This document shows, in pieces, positions 1 through 9,141 of a stretch of 21,220 nt of DNA. Source of the DNA: Rhizoclosmatium globosum (lineage: Eukaryota; Chytridiomycota; Chytridiomycetes; Chytridiales; Chytriomycetaceae); the NCBI GenBank assembly GCA_002104985.1, contig MCGO01000389.1, forward strand, positions 1 to 21,220. The letters run 5' to 3'. Both the position numbers and the translations under genes were made by a program. The notes under the pieces were generated by a model. It had not been told where the DNA came from and searched no databases. It saw only the letters and a list, made by a program, of their open reading frames with translations. Every line of letters starts with the position of its first letter. Within the stretch, counting starts at the first letter, position 1.

Positions 1-630
1 GCTCTAGTAATTATAATCTTGATTATCTCTGCAGTCATCCACAGTTACGACTTACCACGACCCATCGTCATCTTCACAACCTTTTACTTTTACGGAACTG
101 TTTTATTTGGCGGAATCATTCCGATTCTGTATTCCTATCTCGTGACAGGAAACCAGTGGCTGTCCTCTACAGAGTTTTTGATGGGCTTTGCTGTCATGTC
201 AATCTTACCCGGCTTCGGATACAACTTCTCGGCGTACTGTGGTGCACTAGCGTTCCGAGGAAGTGCATGGACATCATTTGTAGGAGCGTTCCTTGCATGG
301 GCTGGACTGTTTGGTCCAGGATGTCTTTTGAATGCAGGCTTGGTTCCGATCTGGAAACATTATCGCGATCTCCCTGTTCTTAAAAAAGTGTTCAAGGGGT
401 TGAATAGTGTTTCGGTTGGGTTGATGATTGGGAGTGTGTTTTTGTTGGTGAATAAGGCGGTTTCGTTGCCGGGGAATAAGGTTGCTGCTTTGGGGGAGTA
501 TCCGGGGTGGACTGCTGTTATGGTTGTTTCGGTTGTTGCTATGGATACGTGGAAGGTGCAGCCGTGGTGGTTGATTATTTCTGGGGCTGTTGTTGGTGCT
601 GTTGTTTGGGTTGCGGATGGAAAGCCTTGA
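1..630 (+). CDS. Chromate transporter (CHR family), C-terminal part, 5' end outside window
   Basis: The frame is open from base 1 to the TGA at 628-630 and shows 209 residues, so the start lies upstream of the window. The visible part has about five or six hydrophobic segments. It carries the features of a CHR domain: the segment FGGIIPILYSYLV, then a glycine/proline-rich loop ILPGFGYNFSAYCGALAF, then LFGPGCLL, and a final pair of hydrophobic segments. CHR proteins are membrane transporters that move chromate, probably with sulfate as the natural competitor; fungal forms usually carry two homologous halves, and this would be the second. No intron is needed in the visible part. Synonymous codons are C-rich up to about position 390 and G/T-rich afterwards. 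The family call is fairly secure; substrate is inferred from the family. Confidence 0.8.
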   Translation, partial: ALVIIILIISAVIHSYDLPRPIVIFTTFYFYGTVLFGGIIPILYSYLVTGNQWLSSTEFLMGFAVMSILPGFGYNFSAYCGALAFRGSAWTSFVGAFLAWAGLFGPGCLLNAGLVPIWKHYRDLPVLKKVFKGLNSVSVGLMIGSVFLLVNKAVSLPGNKVAALGEYPGWTAVMVVSVVAMDTWKVQPWWLIISGAVVGAVVWVADGKP

Positions 631-1008
631 TCTCATATTTATGGTGTTTGAATAAGATGGCGAGAGTATAAACAATCGGGAATGAATCAAAGTTCACGAA
701 TGCTTTGCTGTGACAATGATCTCTATGCTCACTCAAGTTCAGGAAGGTCGGAAAGGGAACCGATCCAACTTCCGACGGGATTGATTCGTGTCTCTCCTCG
801 CCGAGTGTACGTCGTCCTTAGGCTTGTGCACTGTTAATTTTCGGGTAAAACTGGAGATATCACTCAAAACGGAGATCGGTAAAGTGGAGATCGAAGAGAA
901 CCCGAGCCATTGGAGATCGAACACAACCCGAAGCAGAACAATTCCAGCGTCAAACCCTTCAAGAATCCCCACAGTTTTTTTTTCCTAAGAAGCCGCTCTA
1001 TACCAATC
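631..1008. other. Intergenic stretch, chromate transporter end to zinc-cluster gene start
   Basis: This 378-base stretch holds the 3' end of the chromate transporter transcript and the promoter of the zinc-cluster gene that starts at 1009. A T-run at 973-984 lies shortly before the ATG. Small open frames on both strands here have no recognisable content. I see no RNA gene, repeat or other element. Confidence 0.5.
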
Positions 1009-1712
1009 ATGACCACCTACCATCGCAAACCATGTCAAGAGTGTCGTGTGCATAAGAAGGGATGTTCTAAAGAGGCTGGTGGATGCTTCAGTTGCAAGAC
1101 GAAAGGAACCGAATGTGTGTACCCTGAACCCAAGAAGTCGTAAGTGTCATATCACCATATCCTTTCTGCTTGCTGATCATTGCATTCAGGAAGCTCAACA
1201 AGACAAGACGACCACGCACGAAGCGCTCAGCCACTCCCATCATCACACAGCCACTGAACTTGGATGTGGCATCAACATGCTCCAGTCCTGCCTTGCTCGA
1301 GAGCCAAACTCCTACAGAGTCCCTTCAAACACCAACTGATCCTGTGCTTGATCAAGACTTCCTCCTCTCCTTGTTCAGTGCTCAGAACCTATTGCATTCA
1401 GTCCCTCCAATACCGACACAATTTCAACCTGTTGGAGATATCTGCTTGCTGGATCAGTTGTTTGATGCGGATGTTGCGTCAATATTGGCGATTGGTCAGC
1501 CAAACCAAGTGTGCCAAGGATTATCCCCGCTCCATCCTCTCCTGGCTGCACCTCAAGAACACACCAGCGATAATTCTTTTCTACAATGGCTTGATACACC
1601 TATCGAAATGTCGTCTCGGCTGCAACCATTTCCAAGTTCAGGAGATGACAAAGCCAACACGCCTTGGGTGGACTCAACTGCATCCCTTCTGTTTGACGAA
1701 TTCCTGCATTAA
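1009..1712 (+). CDS. Short Zn2Cys6 zinc-cluster transcription factor
   Basis: Two exons, 1009-1139 and 1190-1712, joined across a 50-bp GTAAGT...CAG intron, give 217 residues. The N-terminus carries a complete fungal binuclear zinc cluster: Cys9, 12, 19, 26, 29 and 36, spaced CX2CX6CX6CX2CX6C. Such domains bind DNA, usually at CGG half-sites. The intron falls just after the cluster, at Ser44, and exon 2 opens with a basic linker (NKTRRPRTKR). The rest is rich in Ser, Thr, Pro, Leu and acidic residues, as in activation regions. The protein lacks the roughly 300-residue fungal-specific regulatory domain found in full-length members. Several zinc-cluster proteins of this small size exist in fungi, so it need not be truncated. 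Targets cannot be read from the sequence. An AATAAA lies 27 bases after the stop. Confidence 0.85.
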
Positions 1713-1738
1713 TCCAATCCAAACTATTGTTTAAAGTA

Positions 1739-1744
1739 AATAAA
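1739..1744 (+). terminator. Polyadenylation signal AATAAA of the short zinc-cluster gene
   Basis: AATAAA begins 27 bases after the stop codon at 1712. The next gene on the opposite strand ends at 1771, so the two genes converge with only 58 bases between their stop codons, and their 3' ends probably overlap. Confidence 0.5.
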
Positions 1745-1770
1745 TATATACTATTGTCACCATTTTCGAA

Positions 1771-3491
1771 TCAACTTTCAATTAAAGACACGATCCACCC
1801 GTCATCCCCTTGTCTGCTTCTTTCAATAAACCCAAACTCCTCAGCAGCGACCAAATACTCCTCAAACGTAAAGTACCCTCTCGAAGTATACACTTTCGAA
1901 TCAATACCCTCTTCCAAGGTTGCTGAATCAGTAGGTTGTTTATCACCGAACGGACCCTTCATTGCAAGCTTGATTGCCAAAAAATCCGACGCGAATACGG
2001 ATTTCGTTGTGTCGGAGGAGCCATTTGATGAAGGAGATTGTCCTCTTGAAACCGTTTTTGGTTTTCCCTTTTCGTTCATTTGGCCTAGACTCGCGTTGAA
2101 TGATCTGAGAGAGGAAATGTGTTCTTCGATGCGATGGTTTGATGCGGATGGCCGAGTTGTAGCTTCACTGCCACTTCTCCAGTTGTTGCTGTTACTGGCA
2201 TTTCCTTGGCTGAGAGACGACAAAGACTTTTTGCTCTTGAGTGAAGTTGAATTCCAGACAGGTTCACTTGGTTGTGTATCTTGGGTTGGTTTCGGGCGAG
2301 GCGGACTTTTGTTGGATCCTGTCGTTGAGCCTTTCGCTGCTCGTGTAGGATCTGCGAAATTGACTTTCAGAATAGTGTCATCTACGCGCAAGCCGTTTGT
2401 TTCACGTTGTGCGGTAATAGCCGACTCGATTGAGTCGAAATTGACGAATCCATTTGGTCCCACAATTCTGCATACAGAGATTTCCCCGTATTTAGAATAA
2501 ATTGCAATTAAGTCTGGGACGCGAAGTCCTTTAGGGAGTTGGCTAAGGTGAATGGAGGGTGAAGGAGGCATTGTTTGGGCTTTTGGAACATTCCCATTTG
2601 AAAGAGGAGAGGTTGATGAAACGGATAAAGGGTGCTGTCGCGAATTAAGTTCTGCTCTTGGTCCTGGCAATCTTTCCTTGTCTGGAGTGCTTTTTCTGTT
2701 TCCCTTTTCCGGCGCTGTGAAGCCAACCATCAGCGGAAAGCCATCTATTATGAAACCATCCATTTCATTTTGAGCTGTAATCGCGGATTGAAGAGTTGCA
2801 AAGTTAATAAATCCTCTTGAGTACTGACGTTATGAAGTGTGAATCAGAGCAGAAAGAAAGAGATAGGAACTAACGAACCACAATTTTACACGAAAGTATT
2901 GTCCCGTACTTTTCGAAAAGAGATCGTAATTCGGATTCTGCGAGAGTTTTGGGTATTTGTCGAAGGATCAATGAAGGAGAAGGTTCTCCCATCGGAACAA
3001 TAATATCCGAAAAGTTTGAAGGAGAGATTGAAGATGGCAACGTTTTCTGTTGAAGTGGTTGGGTGGTGACAAAAGGTGGAGGAGTTGCAACTGGTGATGG
3101 GGCATTCAGAGATAGGCTGGCCAGCGTGGGTGTAAATCCAGATGAGAAAGCTGAATAAATATATGTGTTAATAGGCAGAATGTTGGTCTCGCATAATACA
3201 CAGACTCATACCTGACGTCCCTCCAGCCAAAGCAGCCACAACCACCAAAGGATTGTCTTCACTTGTATCAACTGGAACAAGCTCAGACAGCTTCAATTCG
3301 GTCTGATTGAAAGTAAAGGAAAGCTGCGATGCCAAAGAACTTCCAAGCACTGGTTTGTTTTCATGGTGGATTTGCTTTCGCAGCGTCCAAAGCGGAGTAG
3401 CTTGAGCAACTGGGACGGCATCAATGGCGGCAACAAGGTTTCCGCTCGTGTCTTGGATTGTGTACCAGAGCACAATGGAACTCGCATCCAT
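1771..3491 (-). CDS. RNA-binding protein: possible Crinkler/ubiquitin-like N-terminus, two RRMs, OST-HTH-like C-terminus
   Basis: Three exons on the minus strand, 3491-3212, 3150-2879 and 2823-1771, joined across introns of 61 and 55 bp, give 534 residues. RRM1 spans about residues 149-222, with RNP2 LILRQI and RNP1 SRGFINFA; the second intron cuts just before RNP1. RRM2 spans about 274-344, with RNP2 IHLSQL and RNP1 NGFVNF. Both RRMs contain the same SAITAQ stretch, so one is probably a duplicate of the other. A Ser/Pro/Gly-rich linker follows. The last 75 residues (pattern FxEYLxAAExxGFI...GWIVSL) resemble OST-HTH/LOTUS domains, which bind RNA. Residues 1-93 form a globular-looking domain reminiscent of Crinkler N-terminal ubiquitin-like folds. 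The first ATG in frame is at 3491. The RRMs are certain; both end-domain calls are inference. Likely a post-transcriptional regulator. Confidence 0.82.
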
Positions 3492-4154
3492 TGTCACCCA
3501 AAAAAGATAAATATCCGCGAATTAGGAAATTCTACTCTAATTTAACATATAGTTTATTGTTTCGCGTTGGGCGCCTCTTTTGAGTTTATTTATGCCGCTG
3601 TTGATTTGATTATCAGCGGAACGTGAATGGCATGCTGCAATAGAACAGGAGAACGTTTCTTTTGCTTTATTTAAACAAATAAACAGAAATATAATCAAAA
3701 TAATAACTGACCGGGCATCGCATGTTTCTTTGTGTCCTGAACTGTCTATTGAGAAATACTCATTTATGTACCAAAGTCTTGGGCTCCTTTACGCATCAAA
3801 TGAAGAAGGAAATCATTCTCTATTGTAGGAAACATCACGCGACGAATCCAAAGTGTTTCATTGCGATCATGGAGGCCTTCATAACTGAGAAACAATGGAA
3901 ATATCTCGACTTCATCCAGTCTCATAAAGTTTTTTTCCGATATTATTACATTCTGAGTCGTGAGTATCGTATGGAACATGATTCGTGCTTATTGTAAATT
4001 TGAAAGTATGTATATTTTTCATAAGGTCATGATCTGTCTCCACCTGTTTTATCCCAACAACATAACTAATATAACATGATTGTGTTTACAAACCCACACA
4101 CTATCCTCAACAAAATTCTGCCACCTCTCACCTCCAAAAATCTGGATCTGATGT
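3492..4154. other. Intergenic stretch, promoter of the RRM gene and 3' flank of the carboxypeptidase gene
   Basis: About 660 AT-rich bases. The left part is the promoter side of the minus-strand RRM gene. It contains an imperfect inverted repeat at 3595-3619 with CCGCTG/CAGCGG arms. The right part is the 3' flank of the carboxypeptidase gene, which ends at 4155. An ORF at 3722-3997 (91 codons, plus strand) has no recognisable content and overlaps an equally long one on the other strand, so I do not call a gene. Confidence 0.5.
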
Positions 4155-5902
4155 TTACAAGTCCCCTGCACCACCCTCCTTCAACCACTTCTCAATCACT
4201 CCCACCAACTCCACAACTCCAGCCAAAGTCTCCTCTCCACTCGGAACAATCTGTTTCGGCGGCAACAAGAACCCATACAACCCTTGATCCCTCAACTCGA
4301 CTCCATAACTAAACGTCACGTTCGCAGTGTCATAAGCAAAGTCGACAGAGGATCCTGAGGCCTGGTATATAATGTTGCAGATGGATCCAACAGCAAAGGT
4401 CTTTCCATGGACGGATTTGAGGGCTGAGGCTGCGCGTTGGGCTGCGGATTCAACGTGGATTGGGGCTGTGCGGTCACAGAATGCTCCGTAGGGGTACATC
4501 CAGAGTTGGGAGTATGCGTGGAAGTCAATGAATGAAATGACGGCGCCGTTGCGGGATGTGATGTAGTTGGCGAGGTTTTTGGGTTCAGGGGCGGAGAAAG
4601 GGGATGTTCCAATGTATGAATCCGAGCACGGGTTTTTGGAGGTTGTTCCGTCACCGCCCCAGTTGGAGGCCCAGTTTCGGTTTGGATCTGTGCCGACACA
4701 TAGGTTTCCGGCGTTTGGTTGGCGGTTCTTGCGCCACATTCTGTTTGTTGTGTGGGTGTATTCGTAGCCGTCAACGTTCAGAACAGGGATAATTGTAAAG
4801 TCGAAACTGTCGAGGATGTGGGTCAGGGCTGGGTCTTTGCCGTACGAGGTGATAAGACTAGTCAGGATATACTGGACAACAGCGGGGCCAATCCATTCTC
4901 TGTGTTTGGTGAGATGTTAGTTTCAAGGGTGATCTTATTGATGGATATCGGGATAGCAAGGTTCATTCAAGCTTTGCAAACCAACTACTATGCACTCAAC
5001 GCAATTCAGTTTCCATCAGTTTCCAGATGCATTATGTTAAGACGAGATGCACCGCTTCTTACCTTGCGTGGTGTCCCCCAAAAAAGACAAACTCCTTCTT
5101 CTCCTTGGCGATTGATGAAACTTCATTCCTTGGAGCCCGTAACTTGATTCCCCATTGGTCCCTGCCTTCGTAGGTCTTTCCCAGCGAAAACTTCTCTGCC
5201 AAGTGTGGATATTCCTTCACCAAATAGTCCAAGTACTCGTTAATTTCACTGATTGGATGGTATTTTGTGAAATACGTCTTTGTAGGATCCGCATCAGCCG
5301 ACAGCAAAGACTGATGATCGCCGAGGCTGTTCAAGTGGGGAGCAGCAACGACCGGCGGCAGAAGCTGCTTCTCGATCGCGTGTTGCACATCCGGAATAAA
5401 CACGTCGTACGAAAGAGAGAATTTTGAGAGATACGCGGCAAGTGCTTCCTGGGCGCCTTTTGTTGAGGACACGCGAATGTCGACGCCGTGGCGACCAATT
5501 CGCGGGTCGGTCCAGAAATCGAGTGTTGGAACCTGGTTGTTTTGTTTTTGAGGGTGAACGTGCGTGTTAACCCTAACCCTAGAATTAACCCTTAGTGGAG
5601 TAGAGACTCACTTGGTCTTGGAGGGTGTTGATACGCGCAAGGTCCGTCAGGGATGCAATCGCAACACGCCACACCTGCTTCGGAGTCAGCCAAGTATGCT
5701 TATTATGCCCTAACAACGATGGATAGCTTACCTGGTGGCCTTCAAAGCGCACTGGTTGGCCATCGGAAGGTGGAAGCGATGCTGCTTTGAGAGTGGCAAA
5801 GAGCGTCTCCGGTGCCCTGAATCGCCCTTGATTCGATGTCTGAATCACAAATGTGACAAGAACAATTGCGAGAACCGTCAGCGATCCAATCAATCGGTGC
5901 AT
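4155..5902 (-). CDS. Secreted M14A metallo-procarboxypeptidase, carboxypeptidase A-like
   Basis: Four exons (5902-5732, 5674-5612, 5532-5063, 4899-4155) give 482 residues. Residues 1-20 form a hydrophobic signal sequence. An activation peptide follows (RFEGHQVWRV, then LDFWTDPR), as in pancreatic-type procarboxypeptidases. The catalytic domain has the expected residues: zinc ligands His233 and Glu236 in HHAREW and His362 in DFHAYSQ; substrate-binding Arg235, Arg291, Asn308-Arg309 (DPNRNW) and Tyr413 (IIYQASGSSVD); catalytic Glu436 in VELRDQG. The specificity position equivalent to bovine CPA Ile255 is Val420, so it should prefer hydrophobic C-terminal residues rather than Lys/Arg. It probably digests extracellular or vacuolar peptides after proteolytic removal of the propeptide. 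Intron 1 (5675-5731) is 57 bp and has no in-frame stop; the family propeptide shows that it is an intron. Intron 3 is 163 bp, and intron 2 holds telomere-like repeats. Confidence 0.93.
5567..5595. repeat. Interstitial telomere-like repeat inside a carboxypeptidase intron
   Basis: The plus strand reads TTAACCCTAACCCTAG, then AATTAACCCTTAG: two CCCTAA units followed by a degenerate third. On the minus (sense) strand this is TTAGGG, the telomere repeat common in fungi. It lies entirely within intron 2 (5533-5611) of the carboxypeptidase gene, between intact exons. Confidence 0.7.
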
Positions 5903-6065
5903 TCGTATTCGTGGAGGTGTCTTTCACGATGATTCAAACAGAAAACAAGAAAAGAAGATGCTCTGCCATGTAGTATTCACTAAATATTCTAATAGAATCT
6001 ACAGAATACAATTAATTTCTTGGGCTTCCTGTTCTCTACTTTGTGATGGAACGAGAATAAACCAT

Positions 6066-7000
6066 TTATTTAAAACTCTCCCCTCGATCACTGGCTCCTA
6101 ACGAACTCTTCCTCGGCGGAATATTTATGGCACGTGAAGGCGACATTGAAAGCAAAGAGGATCCTCCCGGCGAACTTGCCGCAGACCGATCTGGAGATGG
6201 ACTCGCCATTCTTCTGGGCGGTGGAGAAGTGGATCTTAGTTTTGTGAGGCGTGGATACCTTTTTTGTACAGAAGCGTTAGAGGACATGAGTGGCCAGAGG
6301 CAGACGAGGGGATGGTGAATTACCGAGTAAGGTTCTCAGGACTGTCGAGTCGTTCGTTTGGGAGGAGAAACGGATCTAGGTTCGCTATACTGAGCATTAT
6401 GTCATCCAACATTGTTCTTGAATTAATTGCAGCATCTTGGATGGACGCGACTGTTTTTGGATTTTAGAATACACTGCGATCTGAGGCATCCGATATACGA
6501 CGAATCCCACCTCGATTGACGACATCCAATCTTCCTTTTGCCTGATTTATCCGAGTTGAAAGAGTAGTAATCAAATCCGCTGCGAATTCGTCTGTTTCCT
6601 TCACTCGGTCTCCAATCTGTTTCTGAGTATCCACGACATTCTTTGTGACATTTGAATAGTGTTTTCGCACATCGACTAGAATGTTTGAGAGGGGTTTTGG
6701 GTCTATTGCAACTGGATTGGCATGGGTTTAGTACTTTAGCAGGAGGCTCTTGGGATTACATTCGGAGTCTGTTTTCGGCTTTGGATTGAATGTGAATATG
6801 TCAAAGAATGAGGTCTGGGAGGGATTCAGGTCGGCTGGTGAGATGAGAGGCAGTGTCTGTCAGGCATGCTTCATATTAAATCTGGAGAGACCGACACAAC
6901 TAAGCTAAATTACCCGTTGAATCGCTGCTAATCGAACCAAGTCTGGGTCTTCATCAGTGTTGGTAGTGGCTTCATTCACAGTAACAATATGCCGGGACAT
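6066..7000 (-). CDS. BORCS5: BORCS5-like subunit of the BORC lysosome-positioning complex
   Basis: Five exons (7000-6914, 6856-6760, 6711-6499, 6450-6324, 6258-6066) give 238 residues. Similarity to animal BORCS5 runs along the protein: an N-terminal DPDLVRLAAIQ...PLI segment (animal DPDxxxLxxI...PL), a long helical middle, and LPNERLDSPE (animal LPxxERLxPF). BORC couples lysosomes to kinesin through the GTPase Arl8. The animal protein is myristoylated at Gly2; this one begins MSRH, so that anchor is absent unless the start is elsewhere. The tail from about residue 180 is Ser/Pro/Arg-rich and probably disordered. Intron 3 (6451-6498, 48 bp, GTATAT...ACAG) was chosen because reading through meets an in-frame TAA at about 6464; a later donor would not restore the frame. 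The stop codon overlaps an AATAAA. The family call comes from remembered similarity and is moderately sure. Confidence 0.6.
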
Positions 7001-7046
7001 TGATGAATTAGAATGTAGAATTTACACAGATAAATAAATAGTGGAT

Positions 7047-9071
7047 TTATTCATGCAAATAATTAGGCCTTTCTCCACGCTCCACTTCCCTTCTCAACGT
7101 CTCTACAAACTTTTCGTTCCCGCTTCTTGTTTTGGAATCACGTTCCAAACCGGGAACTTGTTTGCGTACATTCGCGTAATCCGCGTATAATGACCTTGAC
7201 ACTCCCGGCTTCTTTTTCTTTTCCTCGCCAGAGAAACCTTTAGATACCGTCTGAATTACGGTCTCTGTGTCCAGTGAACCAGCACCTTTCTCTCCTGCAA
7301 AACCGACACCACTTTCCAGACTCTTACGTTCTGCTGACTTTTCAGCAACTACCTCTTTAAATGCGCCAGCTTCAATCTCCTTCTTTGGTGCAGAAAACTC
7401 ATTTTCCAACACCTCCCACTCGTCAGACGAAACAGCCTCTCGACTCTCCACCTCCTCCACCCGAATCTCCACCTGCCACTTCTCCGGCCTAAACCGCTTC
7501 ACACTCTCCGGATCCTTACAAAGCCGATACGAATTCTCCACAACCCAAAGCATCCACTTCGTCAACGGCCCTTGCCCCTCCTTCAACCCCTCCACAACCG
7601 GCTCCGCAAAAACAGCAACATACTCACAATCCCTCGCCGGCTGCAACGTAACCCTCACATCCCCTCTCCCCCCATACCTCTCCACAACAAGATCACAAAC
7701 CCGTTCCGCCATCTTCACCGCCATCGAAAACGCCGCATCCCCAAACGCACACCCCCCAAACAAAATCCGATTCATCCGTTCCCGCGACAAGTACTCAAAC
7801 CCAAACATCTCCTTCGTGTTATGGTACGCGACAAAGATCCCGTCCATGCCCCCGATCCGGACTTGCAGGTTGTATTTGAGCATGGCGGAGCGGGCGGTGT
7901 CGTGGAGCTCGCGCTCGTAGGAGGTGAGGAGGCCGTGCGGGTGGGTTAGCTTGTAGAATGTGTTTTCGCGGTAGTTTGCGGGGTCCATGCGGATTGCGAC
8001 TGTTGCGCGGGTTTTGATGTCGAAGGTGCCGAGGGAGGGGTGGTGGCAGTCGAGTTGGGAGCGGAGGAGGAAGCCTTCGATGTTTGCGTAGTGGAATGCT
8101 GTTTGGGTTGAGAGGGAGATGGATGGGGTTAAGGCAAACGAAATTAATAGGGGGGTTGCAGGGTGGGTACCTTCTTCTTGAGGGTATGTGTGTCCGGGTG
8201 GAGGTTTAAATGATTTCAGGTACGTCTCGTATTCTTCTTTTGGGGCTGTCAACAGCTTTTCCATGGACTTTCCTTGTTGCATCAAGATTTCATTTGGTTT
8301 CACGTCTGGAACCGCGTCATCTGCCACCTCTTCCAACTCATCAATGGCAGCTTTCTCCTGGTCGATGGAATAAATTCCGTTGTGGTGTTTGAGGATGATT
8401 GAGTGTGGTTTTCGTTGGAATGAAGTAAAGTTTCGTGGTTGGTCAGCAAAAGGCTGAGAGAATTCGGAAATATTTAAGCCGCGATTCTCAGTAAGGACAT
8501 GGTAGAACTGTGCAAGGACTGATGTAATTGAACTTGTTGAGCTAAAGTACTTTTGTTTTTGGCTTTCCGTTACTTCTCGAAGAATCTTCATCGAATTAAC
8601 TTAGTTATTATGGATGAAAATGAGATAGAATATGTACCGGGTCGCCAGATGCAATCTTGTAAGCTGGCAGAGCATCAAAGTTGAATTCGTCCGGCTGAGC
8701 CAGATTCTGCAAGATTGGATCAAAGTTAAAAGTCTTTGTTCGCGTATCCTGAAGCACGTGAACGCCGGGACTGTGAGTGAAACGTGTTAGGATACTGTGA
8801 TACTTTAGGCAAGCACTGAATCGCAATACCTAAACAGAACCCGATCCAGGCCATGAGCAAGTCGAGCAACAGGAATATGTTTAGTTTCTTCGTGGATTAC
8901 TCGTTCGAATCGGAAAGGAGAAGCTGCGAATTTGAATGAAGGGCCCTTTGGCGGTGGTTGAATCTGGCGAGGACCAGGCCGCTTTCTCGGTGGATTTGTT
9001 GAATTGGCTCCTTTTATGATCCCATTTCCATTTGAAGGACGGAAGAACGGCCCTTTCTTTGGTGGTTGCAT
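7047..9071 (-). CDS. PET127: Pet127-like mitochondrial RNA-processing protein
   Basis: Four exons (9071-8830, 8770-8638, 8585-8171, 8098-7047) give 613 residues. Yeast Pet127 is a mitochondrial membrane-associated factor needed for 5' processing and turnover of mitochondrial RNAs, and belongs to the PD-(D/E)XK nuclease-like superfamily. Family blocks appear in order: ARLAHGLDRVLFSPGVHVLQ, FNFDPILQN, SSTSSITSVL, EAFHYANIEGFLLRSQLD, FDIKTRATVAIRMD and LKYNLQVRIGGMDGIFVAYH. Asp280, Asp290 and Lys292 are the likely PD-(D/E)XK residues. The first 48 residues are basic and Pro/Gly-rich, fit a mitochondrial presequence, and hold an imperfect repeat (QPPKKGPFFRP, QPPPKGPSFKF). Intron 3 (8099-8170) is 72 bp and stop-free; family similarity, a good branch site and both splice sites argue that it is removed. 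The C-terminal 200 residues are charged and less conserved. It is 46 bp from the BORCS5-like gene and divergent from the TRAP-beta-like gene. Confidence 0.9.
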
Positions 9072-9141
9072 CTGAATCCAATGCACTGATTTGAAGGTAA
9101 AGTAAAAAACAAGAACAAAGAAAAAGAAAAAGAAAAAAGAT
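9072..9141. promoter_or_regulatory. Short divergent promoter between PET127 and the TRAP-beta-like gene
   Basis: Only 70 bases separate the two start codons, which point away from each other. About 40 of them (roughly 9101-9140) form a purine-rich tract of A and AAAAAG-type repeats on the plus strand. Both genes must use this DNA, or DNA inside the other gene, as promoter and 5' leader. No TATA box is visible. Confidence 0.6.

Noticed and set aside
3595..3619. Inverted repeat CCGCTG...CAGCGG as a terminator or transposon end
   Set aside because: Only six bases per arm pair well and there is no target duplication or transposase; noted within the intergenic entry.
3722..3997. 91-codon ORF in the gap between the RRM and carboxypeptidase genes
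   Set aside because: No recognisable features and an equally long open frame exists on the opposite strand; AT-rich sequence gives such frames by chance.
6472..6495. A 24-bp mini-intron (GTGTATTC...AACAG) in the BORCS5-like gene
   Set aside because: It would also restore the frame, but the 48-bp intron with a GTATAT donor does so at a length normal for this window, so an exceptional intron is not needed.
7267..7949. Plus-strand open frames opposite PET127
   Set aside because: Mirror frames of the Pet127 coding exon with no own similarity; the Pet127 motifs fix the coding strand.
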